NCBI GenBank assembly: GCA_032718475.1
Contig: JAUCBJ010002029.1
Location: 1 to 22,891 of the forward strand
Length of the DNA: 22,891 nucleotides
Source: Nemertoderma westbladi
Taxonomy: Eukaryota > Xenacoelomorpha > Nemertodermatida > Nemertodermatidae
Direction: 5' to 3'
The notes below the pieces were generated by a model that was given only the letters and a program-made list of their open reading frames with translations, made no database searches and had not been told where the DNA came from. Made by a program: the position numbers and the translations under genes. Position 1 is the first letter of the stretch. Each line of letters starts with the position of its first letter. Of this stretch, positions 9,835 to 18,888 are shown one piece after another.

Positions 9835-10244
9835 ACTTACTCTGGACGAGCGCAACGATTGAACGACGCTTATAATAATTAAGACGAGTACGGCGTTGAT
9901 TATATTCATATACACCACCTGGCTTTGCATATTGAACGTGCGATTGGAAATAAGTTCGTTCTACCCTTCCGTGGGTGGTAGATGTCACGGTTATGTATTG
10001 GTGGTTGAGAAGGGTGGGGGGGGGGGGGGGGGGATTAAAAGGGGTGAACACGTACTGTCCCCCTTTCTTTGATTGATTGGTGGTGTGGGTAAATTTCTCA
10101 AAACCTGATTTTGTGATACAGTCGCTTAATTTTAATTTGTATCTCATAACTGGACCTCGTGCTGCGCGAAGGCCCCACGAACGTGTAGTATGTGAATACG
10201 GAAAATATACTGAAAAAGTATTCCATAGATCTTCAATACCTAAC
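9835..10244. other. Non-coding stretch with second poly-G tract
   Basis: No gene was recognised. A second G run of 18 lies at 10016-10033. A GC-rich word, ctgcgcgaaggccccacgaa (from 10162), recurs in reverse complement at 13102-13122 and 19190-19210, so part of this stretch is probably repeat-derived. Confidence 0.5.
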
Positions 10245-10760
10245 TCAGTGCAGTGTTACGACAAAAATCAGCATTAAAATCACCAGTTATAATAATATTA
10301 GCAGTATTTAGGTTAGAAATGAAATCACGTAAATCATTAAATAAACATAAAAGTTCATCCGATACCACTGTAAGGGATATTGTATCAGTTGGAAAATAAA
10401 CATTTATTACTGCTATAGACGAGTTAGGTAACGATAATTTAACAGCCTGTAACCTAAAATTATGTGACTTGACATAACTAACATATTTAGATAGAGACTA
10501 CCATCTTACTAAAATAGACAGACCAGCTATAGGTCGCCCTGTCTGCATAGTATTACTATTATAAAAAATGGCTGGTTCATTATAGCATCTGAACTGGGGC
10601 TCAGACTGTTTCCTTCATTATCATCATTCTTCAAAACAAAAATCTCCTATAGACAGATGATGTCTGTTTCCAAACCCAAGCATTTAATTAAGTCAATTTT
10701 CTCAGGCCCAAAACCAGTGCTATTGTATGAAGCAATCGAGAGTTTATTAGAGATAGCCAT
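10245..10760 (-). pseudogene. Fossil LINE endonuclease domain
   Basis: Read on the minus strand from an ATG at 10760, this is the N-terminal endonuclease domain of a second non-LTR retrotransposon. Visible family motifs in order are SIASYNSTGFGPEKIDLIK, DIICL-stop-E (a TAG sits where a residue precedes the catalytic Glu), GRPIAGLSILVRW, NVYFPTD in a shifted frame, and NIIITGDFNADF. At least two stops and one frameshift break it. Similarity ends shortly after GDFNADF (about 10245), and no reverse transcriptase follows. The element is therefore missing its 3' part, the opposite of the usual 5' truncation, so a later deletion or rearrangement is likely. ORF1 of the same element lies just upstream (higher coordinates). 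Confidence 0.8.
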
Positions 10761-10899
10761 TGTAAAAAACATATTAAAAAATAAGTATGCAAAAAGTTAT
10801 AAAAAAACTGAAAAAAAACAATAATATACAACGAGCAATAAAGAAGTTACCTGAAGAAACCCGTACCATGTCTATCATCTCCATTAGCCTGCTTTGGAT

Positions 10900-11827
10900 A
10901 TTACACCAAAGCTCGCACGCAATCACCATGGTCCCATATGGAAGGAGCCAATGCGGCGTCCAGTTGATGTGCGGGGATAGCAATCCTAAAACTTGAAGTC
11001 CAAGCCTCAGCATGAGATGTCTTCCTAATAGCGGTCTCGGTAACAGTGATACCAGCAGATGCTGCGTGTGGGCAATGTACCATTATCCATACGAAATACG
11101 AAAATTTCCTTTGGTGCTGCTCTCGATTTCCAAGGTCCACTAGCTCTTGAGATCCTCCCCGTACCAATGACGCAATTCCATCTATGCCATTCTTTACGTC
11201 TAACTTCAGTGAATGGCATCTCTATAGTTTCTTCTTCCTCGATCATATGTACTTTCTCTGTTGTTTTCAGCCGTTGTCTCTTATTGCTTCCTGGAGTGGT
11301 GAGAGCAGTAAACCGGTTCGCCACAACCACCTCGGCACCGATCAGAATACGCGGACCTTGATCTTTACCAATGATAGGTCTACCCACTGCTACCTTCGCC
11401 ACCTGAGGAGGACGTGGGACTGGGGAAGGAAGGCCATGCGAAGATAAGCCATACAAGGTCGCAGCACTATAGGAGGTTTACCTACCAGTTGGTGATCTAG
11501 CTCGTTGCATAGGGACACCCTGTGTCACAGCCGCCGTATCAATCTTCTCTATGATAGAACTATGGATCAAATCCAACTTGGCGTCCAACTTGACTAACCA
11601 TGTGACACTGTCTATTGTGACACGTTTTGAATCCCCAATCGACCTTGCCCTGAAACCGGAATGTCGGGATTCGCACTTGATCCACGTGTCTGGGGCACCA
11701 GAACACCCTCCCCTGTGGGCCACTTCGGTAACTTCCACACCTCTAATGCATGAACAGCAATCACCGGCAGATTGCCTTCAGTATCCAAAGCCTTCAGTTT
11801 ATCACATATATCCCTAACATTCACCAT
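10900..11827 (-). pseudogene. Fossil LINE ORF1 (PHD-like and RRM-like)
   Basis: Read on the minus strand, this is a decayed LINE ORF1 spread over several frames. Starting near 11827, the first part (MVNVRDICDKLKAL) leads to DTWIKCESRHSGFRARSIG, which has the spacing of a PHD-type zinc finger whose ligands have mostly mutated. It then gives VTWLVKLDAKLDLIHSSIIE. After a stop and frame change, a basic region (11025-11456) leads into an RRM-like domain. That domain starts at APKEIFVFRMDNGT and, in a further frame, ends SFRIAIPAHQLDAALAPSIW. This order is known from CR1/L2-type elements; the clade is not settled here. The left breakpoint of the 6-kb duplication (11238) cuts through this gene. Confidence 0.7.
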
Positions 11828-12469
11828 GGCAGCTGTACGATCTTTAGTGTCCTTCCTGTTTATAGTTTACTCTAGTCTTAGTCTATTTATTTATACTAAA
11901 TTCCACCCTGTGGTCAGCGTGAACATTCCACAAGGTGACGCTGGACTTTGCTTACATAACATCACATCAACAAAATTAATCCCATTGGTTCGGGTGAGTT
12001 ACATCATTTGTTGTCATTAAAAAGTCTATAACTCGTCGTCATTTCATTATTATCATGTGTCAACATTATAGGATGGTTATTTCACTTTATATGATTGACT
12101 TCATCACTTTATTTTATTGGGCTTCATTAAAAGTATATATTGCTCCGAATACATATGGACTTTGTTGTGTTCGAGGATGGTCTAGTCGGATTGGATTTAT
12201 CAGCTGGACCTGTACTGTGGTTGTGGCTGGTGAACTGCAGATACATTTGGTGGAAGGTTTTGTTGAGTTGTAAACTGCAGTACTGTATCAGCTAGTGTCG
12301 CAAATTCTTCCAATAGGTTAAACAGATATCCACTGTGGCTATAAACTGGAATCTAAAGTAACTGATCCTGACCATGTATTTACATTATAAATGTAAATTT
12401 GTTTATTCATTCTTAGCCTATGAAAGATACTGTATTGTTGTTTTGTAGATACAATGTAAACTGACACTC
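11828..12469. other. Non-coding stretch (unit A)
   Basis: No gene was recognised. Open frames at 11772-12020 and 12055-12273 are short and show no domain. The same stretch recurs at 17916-18557 in unit B. Confidence 0.5.
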
Positions 12470-12800
12470 AGATTTTGTAGCTGAGTAATCGAATTAGTAA
12501 CTGGACAGTCTGATATGCTCAGCTCATTAGTACTACGATTTGTTACATGGTGCTTGGATATATTACCCGTTACTTGGATTTGGAACTGGGCAGTTCAATT
12601 TGTAACTGGGTGCTCAGATTTGTAACAATTTGAAAAAAAAATAAATATCATAACCAGGGAACCCTAATTCATAACCAGATGCTCTAATTTGTAAGTGAGA
12701 ACCCCCAATTTGTTACAGAACTCTCACATTTGTAACCAGGAACACAGATTTATAAGCAGAAACACAGATTTGTAACCAGGAATTCAAATTTGTTACTGCT
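12470..12800. repeat. Degenerate ~22-bp tandem repeat (unit A)
   Basis: Loosely repeated blocks of the type cagatttgtaaccaggaa follow one another at about 20-24 bp spacing, often with gttac or gtaac before a ggnn-cag core. The units are strongly diverged at the left and cleaner toward 12720-12790. This is an old minisatellite. Confidence 0.7.
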
Positions 12801-13234
12801 ACCATTTGTTTCTTTTATTTGAAATAAAAGGTCAGTTCCTTATCGGGCTGCTAGGCCCGGCCGCCCGTCTCTAGTTATTATATTATAAGATGTTTTATAT
12901 AATTTAACAGGCACAATGTTGCCGGACATTGATATATTTCAGAACATCACCAAATTTGGAAAGTCTGTATGTGAACTAGTGATTTGGGGCGGCTTTGTTT
13001 CTACTTCTGCTGTTTATAGTGTAGGCCGACACGACTTGATAGGCAATACAAGGTCGCTTCAACCTCAAATTTGCATATTTGAGTTATACTCTATGCGACA
13101 GGTTCGTGGGGCCTTCGCGCAGATGATTAGTGTACATGTAACTAAAATTAGTGGACCTGGTCACTGTCCCTAGCGGGCGTACATACTAACTATACAACTC
13201 TCCCTGTGTGTACAATTTATAAACTTTTTATAGA
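12801..13234. other. Non-coding stretch (unit A)
   Basis: This includes a short GC-rich patch at 12845-12870 (ctgctaggcccggccgccc) and an 85-codon open frame at 12916-13173 with no recognisable domain. The last part of that frame overlaps the 21-bp word shared with 10162, so it is more likely repeat than gene. Confidence 0.45.
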
Positions 13235-13371
13235 CTACATGTGTACCAAGTTTGGTTAAATTTCATCAACGATTAACCGACTTATTAACGTTCAAACATT
13301 TTCAACGACGATGACAGACAGTCTACTAATTATACACAGAGGCTCACGCTAGACTTCGTGGCTTGCCCCAC
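13235..13371 (-). repeat. Dispersed repeat, copy 2 (unit A)
   Basis: This is the reverse complement of the 7631-7790 repeat. On the minus strand it starts gtggggcaagccacgaagt at 13371 and reaches the ttggtacacatg block near 13240. The internal region differs from copy 1, which has an extra tcgttctg run. Confidence 0.72.
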
Positions 13372-13466
13372 AAACAGCACGACCAGACCATGGGCTATGC
13401 TATATAGTTATAACTTGCTGCACCGTAATTAAAATTATCTATTATCCAATTAATTTAATGGTTATA

Positions 13467-13688
13467 TTGAAAAATATCGATACATGAAAAATATCGAGAG
13501 TAAAAATAACGCGAGTAAAAACATCGAGTGTTGAAAAATAATGATAATATCGAGAGTTCAAAAAATATCGAGAGTAAAAATAACGAGGGTAAAAATATCG
13601 AGAGTAAAAATATCGAGTGTTGAAAAATATCGAGAGTAAAAATATCGAGTGTTGAAAATATCGAGAGTAAAAATATCGATAGTAACAA
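13467..13688 (-). repeat. Two-word minisatellite, inverted arm (unit A)
   Basis: Read on the minus strand, this is the same minisatellite as 13964-14571. It mixes the words ctcgatatttttact (15 bp) and ctcgatatttttcaaca (17 bp). About 220 bp long, it faces the main array across a 275-bp AT-rich spacer, so the two can pair as a long imperfect hairpin. Confidence 0.9.
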
Positions 13689-13963
13689 TTTTTTTAAATA
13701 AGGGTTGTATGATAATTTTTTTTACTAAAAATGTTCTAATAGAATATTTAACAATATTTATAATATTTCTCAAAATTTATAGCTAGCACTTCTTTTATAA
13801 TATTTATTAAAAAAATAGCAAAAACTAGCTAGTATAATAAATCTGGTAAATGGGTACCCAAGGTGTATTACATAATGTCATTTACTTGCACTTGCACTGT
13901 TGTAACCCATGCACTGCAATATTGTTCCATAATTCTTAATAAAATGCTCAAGCAAAATGCAAT
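13689..13963. other. AT-rich spacer between opposed arrays (unit A)
   Basis: This is the loop between the inverted and direct minisatellite arms. It contains tagctag near 13781 and ctagctag near 13826, a small inverted repeat. No gene was recognised. The copy in unit B is 19777-20051. Confidence 0.5.
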
Positions 13964-14571
13964 ATTTTTACTCTCGATATTTTTCAACACTCGATATTTT
14001 TACTCTCGATATTTTTACTCTCGATATTTTTCAACACTCGATATTTTTACTCTCGATATTTTTCAACACTCGATATTTTTCAACACTGGATATTTTTACT
14101 CTCGATATTTTTCAACACTCGATATTTTTATTCTCGATATTTTTCAACACTCGATATTTTTACTCTAGATATTTTTCAACACTCGATATTTTTACTCTCA
14201 ATATTTTTCAACACTCGATATTTTTACTCTCGATATTTTTACTCTTGATATTTTTACTCTCGATATTTTTCAACACTCGATATTTTTACTCTCGACATTT
14301 TTACTCTCAATATTTTTCAACACTCGCTATTTTTCAACACTGGATATTTTTACTCTCAATATTTTTCAACACTCGAAAATTTTACTCTCGATATTATTCA
14401 ACACTCGATATTTTTCAACACTCGTTATTTTCGATATTTTTCATCTCGCGTTATTTTTACTCTCGATATTTTTTAATCACGTTAATTTTCAACACTCGTT
14501 ATTTTTACTCTCGATATTTTTACTCTCGTTATTTTTACTCTCGATATTTTTCAAGTCTCGATATTTTTCAC
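13964..14571 (+). repeat. Two-word minisatellite, main arm (unit A)
   Basis: About 600 bp are composed of ctcgatatttttact (15 bp) and ctcgatatttttcaaca (17 bp) in irregular order, with scattered variants (ctcaat, ctcgct, ctggat, ctagat). No frame contains a frequent stop, so long open frames of tyrosine, phenylalanine, leucine and isoleucine run through it. These are artefacts of composition. The array ends about 90 bp before the receptor ATG. Confidence 0.95.
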
Positions 14572-14659
14572 CATTACCAATTTAATGTGTAATTATATAT
14601 AATTTCATGAAAATATACTTCCTTTAGTATTATTACCTTTATGGTTTAGCTGTTGAACA
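14572..14659 (+). promoter_or_regulatory. Short upstream region of receptor ORF, copy A
   Basis: Only 88 bp of AT-rich unique sequence separate the minisatellite from the ATG. No clear TATA box or initiator can be assigned, so any promoter must lie here, inside the minisatellite, or beyond it. Copy B has one extra T in this stretch. Confidence 0.25.
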
Positions 14660-15892
14660 ATGTATATAATTTTATTGCAAACGATTTTCTGCTTATATTA
14701 TTGCATGGATTTTTCTGTTGCTAATTGGAGCGAAACATTTACCAATAATTCTAACACAATGAAATCAGATATATATCACAAGTATTATATCAATATCCTT
14801 CAAGATGATTTTGATGTAGTTCTCTATTGGTTTAATGGTTATAAAAATGTTGTAGATTTCTTCGGCGCAAAAATTCTCACACCATACATATCAATAAATA
14901 ATATATTTGGATTGGTTGGAAATATATTTATAATTATCACGATTTTTCGTGAAAAATCATTTAACACTCTGTTTTATAGAATGTTAGCTGTTAAGTCAGT
15001 TTTTGATATTCTCCTATCTTTTGGATCTCTATTACTTCATGGCAGTATTAGGGATTGGTTCAGCATCTCCATTACGGTTGAAAAGGTCAATGGCATTATG
15101 ATATACCACTTGCATTGTTATAATGTTATGTACTGGATATTTCAGCTTTATTGGCAATTGCTACATTGGTTTGTAAAGAATGAAAATGATACTCTGATAT
15201 TAATAATGGGTGTAGAACGCATATCAGCACTCTATTTACCAGTTTGGTATAAAAATACAAAATTGAAAAACAATAATATGATTTACTATATTGTATTACT
15301 GCTATTTGTATATACAGCTTGTTTTTACTGGCCTTTTGCTCTAATATATAAGCCTGAAATTCGTTATGTTGATAGACATATGCAATATTGGGCAATATAT
15401 AATTATTGGGAAGCGCATAACATATATATCCATAGAGCTTATCAATTTCTTGATTATTTCTCTCCTATTAGAATAAGCGTACAATTTCTCGGAATATTAA
15501 TCATCAATTGGCTTATGATTTATAAATTAAGAAAACTAAATTACGACAAACAAAATTCATCCTCTTGTAAATTGGTTGCAGCGGTACGTTTGATGCTAAT
15601 AAATGGGATATTGATGTGCATAAAAGATTTTCTCTATGTGCTGTGGTTCATAATAAGGAAATATCTCGACACAATTGAAGCCCAAATAGGACCAAAATCA
15701 ACAATAATGGAAGTATTGCATTCGAAGAAACTATGGCTTGCCAATGCTTACACTGTTGCTTTAGGTAATTGTCTTAATATTTCCTACTGTATAGATTTTT
15801 ACCTCATGTATATGTTTGTTGGTAGTTTTAGAAATGCTGTAAAGGTCAACATATTTAAACCGTTAAGAAAATATTTTAAAATAAGTCGATAA
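14660..15892 (+). CDS. Divergent rhodopsin-family 7TM receptor, copy A
   Basis: This 410-codon intronless ORF encodes a probable plasma-membrane G-protein-coupled receptor. The N-terminus has a hydrophobic start (1-15, possible signal) and glycosylation sites NWS and NNS; Met16 is an alternative start. Membrane segments are TM1 about 76-96 with GLVGN (Asn88), TM2 103-127 with Asp116, TM3 about 162-186 ending in VERI (Glu186-Arg187) and LPVW, TM4 207-230 ending FYWPF, TM5 272-290 ending NWLMIYKLRK, TM6 308-332, and TM7 357-388. The pattern ER-x6-P and the ending LNISYCIDFY followed by FVGSFR recall invertebrate FMRFamide-type peptide receptors. The CWxP motif of TM6 is absent, and NPxxY is replaced by a degenerate DFYLMY. 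Ligand and coupling are unknown. The intact frame and a second copy argue for a gene; the degenerate motifs leave a decaying or fast-evolving receptor possible. Confidence 0.72.
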   Translation: MYIILLQTIFCLYYCMDFSVANWSETFTNNSNTMKSDIYHKYYINILQDDFDVVLYWFNGYKNVVDFFGAKILTPYISINNIFGLVGNIFIIITIFREKSFNTLFYRMLAVKSVFDILLSFGSLLLHGSIRDWFSISITVEKVNGIMIYHLHCYNVMYWIFQLYWQLLHWFVKNENDTLILIMGVERISALYLPVWYKNTKLKNNNMIYYIVLLLFVYTACFYWPFALIYKPEIRYVDRHMQYWAIYNYWEAHNIYIHRAYQFLDYFSPIRISVQFLGILIINWLMIYKLRKLNYDKQNSSSCKLVAAVRLMLINGILMCIKDFLYVLWFIIRKYLDTIEAQIGPKSTIMEVLHSKKLWLANAYTVALGNCLNISYCIDFYLMYMFVGSFRNAVKVNIFKPLRKYFKISR

Positions 15893-16430
15893 ACATATAA
15901 TAGTGAATCGAAACTGATATATTTACAAACTATTGTCTTTTTATTACTTACTGTATAGATTTTTACCTCATGTATATGTTTGTTGGTAGTTTTAGAAATG
16001 CTGTAAAGGTCAACATATTTAAACCGTTAAGAAAATATTTTAAAATAAGTCGATAAACATATAATAGTGAATCGAAACTGATATATTTACAAACTATTGT
16101 CTTTTTATTACTTACTGTATAGATTTTTACCTCATGTATATGTTTGTTGGTAGTTTTAGAAATGCTGTAAAGGTCAACATATTTAAACCGTTAAGAAAAT
16201 ATTTTAAAATAAGTCGATAAACATATAATAGTGAATCGAAACTGATATATTTACAAACTATTGTCTTTTTATTACTTACTGTATAGATTTTTACCTCATG
16301 TATATGTTTGTTGGTAGTTTTAGAAATGCTGTAAAGGTCAACATATTTAAACCGTTAAGAAAATATTTTAAAATAAGTCGATAAACATATAATAGTGAAT
16401 CGAAACTGATATATTTACAAACTATTGTCT
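15785..16430 (+). repeat. 164-bp tandem array of receptor 3' end (unit A)
   Basis: Four units start at 15785, 15949, 16113 and 16277, exactly 164 bp apart; the last is incomplete and diverges after 16430. The first unit is the real 3' end of the receptor: its last 35-36 codons (TM7 end and C-terminal tail), the stop, and 56 bp of flank. The other units are copies of that segment that look identical by eye. Since 164 is not a multiple of three and every unit has the stop, they cannot extend the protein. No canonical AATAAA is seen between the stop and the end of the array. Confidence 0.95.
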
Positions 16431-16868
16431 ATTAGATATAAACTGGAGCCGCCCTATGTGGTAAAAGTTCACTTTCGGCAATATTTGACAACTAATATTT
16501 ATTATTCTGTATTATTTTAACTTCTAATAATTGGCGAATTGCATATCTTTCCTTATCATTATAATTAATGTATATCCTTATTTATAATTACTATTTGTTT
16601 GCTTAACATATTATTGGTTAAATATATTAGATTGTTTTTTTTATCCTTAACCGTGTTTTATTCAAACATTAAGTGGGGTCCCCTATCCTTCGGTTGGGGA
16701 TGGGTGGTTATCAGCCATGGGGGGGCGATCTTAATGTCCACTGATATACTACTGCGCTTATCTTACTCTCCAGGTAATATCTGTGGGGTAGAAGCTCAGA
16801 TACAATAATAAAAAGATCCCTGGGTTTCGGTGTTTTATATTATATGGACCAATTTATATCCACCAATT
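16431..16868. other. Non-coding spacer of unit A
   Basis: No gene was recognised. A GC-richer patch lies at 16670-16735. AATAAA at 16807-16812 is the first clear poly-A signal downstream of the receptor and its array. An open frame at 16599-16808 shows no domain. Confidence 0.4.
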
Positions 16869-16966
16869 TGGACTAAAGGTCAACTAGAGCCTCTGCCAAG
16901 AAAGGAGACCTCGGCATACCAACAAACTTTCGTGGGATCTCCTGGCTATACACTACCTCTGGATCC
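16869..16966 (+). pseudogene. Small reverse transcriptase fossil
   Basis: Two adjoining frames give WTKGQLEPLP and then, after loss of one base, KKGDLGIPTNFRGIS. Together these match the segment of LINE reverse transcriptases just before and at the conserved (N/Y)-(Y/F)-RGIS block (motif 2). The layout is typical of RTE-like and related elements. The match decays to a stop at 16967. No other part of that element was found nearby. Confidence 0.6.
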
Positions 16967-17325
16967 TAGCCCCTCATAATCAATGCTTTGTGACCAACCC
17001 AAAAGTAATGGAAGAAAACTGTGGAGAAGACAATCGCCAAGATACAAAAAAAGCCTCAAAAGCTTAGAAATGTTGAATATTTTTTTGAATGGGTATTTTT
17101 TTGGCTCTAACAATTACGCCCGAGTTAAATATACAAAGGACTTCATTGTAACATATATTTCGAATTTAAATTTCTTACAACCAAAACCCGCCATTTCTAA
17201 TGCTTTTATTCGTGTAACAGAAGTTATTACTGCAAAATATGATTTAATTTGCACTGAGGTCCTTTCAGGTTCAAGTAGCATTCCAGTAATTGAAGAATAT
17301 ATGAACTTGATATGACTTATATGAA
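16967..17325. other. End of unit A spacer
   Basis: This contains an open frame at 16983-17315 (110 codons) whose product I do not recognise; it may be decayed continuation of the reverse transcriptase fossil or chance. The unit A/unit B junction lies at 17325/17326, after tatgaacttgatatgactta and a similar ttatatgaactcgat. Confidence 0.4.
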
Positions 17326-17915
17326 CTCGATCATATGTACTTTCTCTGTTGTTTTCAGCCGTTGTCTCTTATTGCTTCCTGGAGTGGTGAGAGCAGTAAA
17401 CCGGTTCGCCACAACCACCTCGGCACCGATCAGAATACGCGGACCTTGATCTTTACCAATGATAGGTCTACCCACTGCTACCTTCGCCACCTGAGGAGGA
17501 CGTGGGACTGGGGAAGGAAGGCCATGCGAAGATAAGCCATACAAGGTCGCAGCACTATAGGAGGTTTACCTACCAGTTGGTGATCTAGCTCGTTGCATAG
17601 GGACACCCTGTGTCACAGCCGCCGTATCAATCTTCTCTATGATAGAACTATGGATCAAATCCAACTTGGCGTCCAACTTGACTAACCATGTGACACTGTC
17701 TATTGTGACACGTTTTGAATCCCCAATCGACCTTGCCCTGAAACCGGAATGTCGGGATTCGCACTTGATCCACGTGTCTGGGGCACCAGAACACCCTCCC
17801 CTGTGGGCCACTTCGGTAACTTCCACACCTCTAATGCATGAACAGCAATCACCGGCAGATTGCCTTCAGTATCCAAAGCCTTCAGTTTATCACATATATC
17901 CCTAACATTCACCAT
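17326..17915 (-). pseudogene. LINE ORF1 fossil, duplicated part
   Basis: This is the second copy of the 11238-11827 portion of the minus-strand ORF1 fossil, with the degenerate PHD-like piece and the basic linker. The RRM-like domain and endonuclease are missing because the duplication breakpoint falls inside the gene, proving that the LINE decayed or was present before the duplication. Confidence 0.7.
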
Positions 17916-18557
17916 GGCAGCTGTACGATCTTTAGTGTCCTTCCTGTTTATAGTTTACTCTAGTCTTAGTCTATTTATTTATACTAAATTCCACCCTGTG
18001 GTCAGCGTGAACATTCCACAAGGTGACGCTGGACTTTGCTTACATAACATCACATCAACAAAATTAATCCCATTGGTTCGGGTGAGTTACATCATTTGTT
18101 GTCATTAAAAAGTCTATAACTCGTCGTCATTTCATTATTATCATGTGTCAACATTATAGGATGGTTATTTCACTTTATATGATTGACTTCATCACTTTAT
18201 TTTATTGGGCTTCATTAAAAGTATATATTGCTCCGAATACATATGGACTTTGTTGTGTTCGAGGATGGTCTAGTCGGATTGGATTTATCAGCTGGACCTG
18301 TACTGTGGTTGTGGCTGGTGAACTGCAGATACATTTGGTGGAAGGTTTTGTTGAGTTGTAAACTGCAGTACTGTATCAGCTAGTGTCGCAAATTCTTCCA
18401 ATAGGTTAAACAGATATCCACTGTGGCTATAAACTGGAATCTAAAGTAACTGATCCTGACCATGTATTTACATTATAAATGTAAATTTGTTTATTCATTC
18501 TTAGCCTATGAAAGATACTGTATTGTTGTTTTGTAGATACAATGTAAACTGACACTC
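17916..18557. other. Non-coding stretch (unit B)
   Basis: This is the unit B copy of 11828-12469. No gene was recognised. Confidence 0.5.
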
Positions 18558-18888
18558 AGATTTTGTAGCTGAGTAATCGAATTAGTAACTGGACAGTCTG
18601 ATATGCTCAGCTCATTAGTACTACGATTTGTTACATGGTGCTTGGATATATTACCCGTTACTTGGATTTGGAACTGGGCAGTTCAATTTGTAACTGGGTG
18701 CTCAGATTTGTAACAATTTGAAAAAAAAATAAATATCATAACCAGGGAACCCTAATTCATAACCAGATGCTCTAATTTGTAAGTGAGAACCCCCAATTTG
18801 TTACAGAACTCTCACATTTGTAACCAGGAACACAGATTTATAAGCAGAAACACAGATTTGTAACCAGGAATTCAAATTTGTTACTGCT
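18558..18888. repeat. Degenerate ~22-bp tandem repeat (unit B)
   Basis: This is the unit B copy of 12470-12800, apparently identical. Its internal units are strongly diverged while the two copies match, so the repeat is much older than the duplication. Confidence 0.7.

Larger units (their letters stand above)
11238..17325 (+). repeat. Tandem duplication, unit A (6,088 bp)
   Basis: From ctcgatcatatg at 11238 onward the sequence matches that at 17326 with a constant offset of 6,088 bp. The match continues until the minisatellite near 14,500, and then with an offset of 6,675. I saw only a handful of substitutions: G12867A, T14093A, T14219C and C15723G relative to unit B, plus a one-base length change near 14630. 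To the left of 11238 and 17326 the sequences are unrelated, which fixes the breakpoint within a few bases. The unit contains a LINE ORF1 fragment, repeats, the receptor ORF, a 164-bp array and a spacer. Confidence 0.95.

Noticed and set aside
9779-10147. Minus-strand frame with poly-proline
   Set aside because: The proline runs come from the G homopolymers, whose length is uncertain, and no domain is visible.
12055-12273. Small 72-codon membrane-protein-like frame (and 18143-18361)
   Set aside because: Short, in AT-rich DNA where hydrophobic codons are common, with no recognisable family.
12916-13173. Small 85-codon gene (and 19004-19261)
   Set aside because: No recognisable domain, and its end coincides with a repeat word shared with 10162; conservation between units is due only to the duplication.
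13957-14592. Long open frame of Tyr/Phe/Leu/Ile repeats over the minisatellite (and 20045-20842, 20919-21266 in unit B)
   Set aside because: The two repeat words contain no stop in any plus-strand frame, so open frames arise automatically; mixed 15- and 17-bp units shift frame constantly, which a real protein repeat would not tolerate.
15949-16430. A CRISPR-like array or additional receptor genes in the 164-bp repeats
   Set aside because: There are no unique spacers between repeats, units are contiguous, and each holds only the last 35-36 codons of the receptor with its stop.
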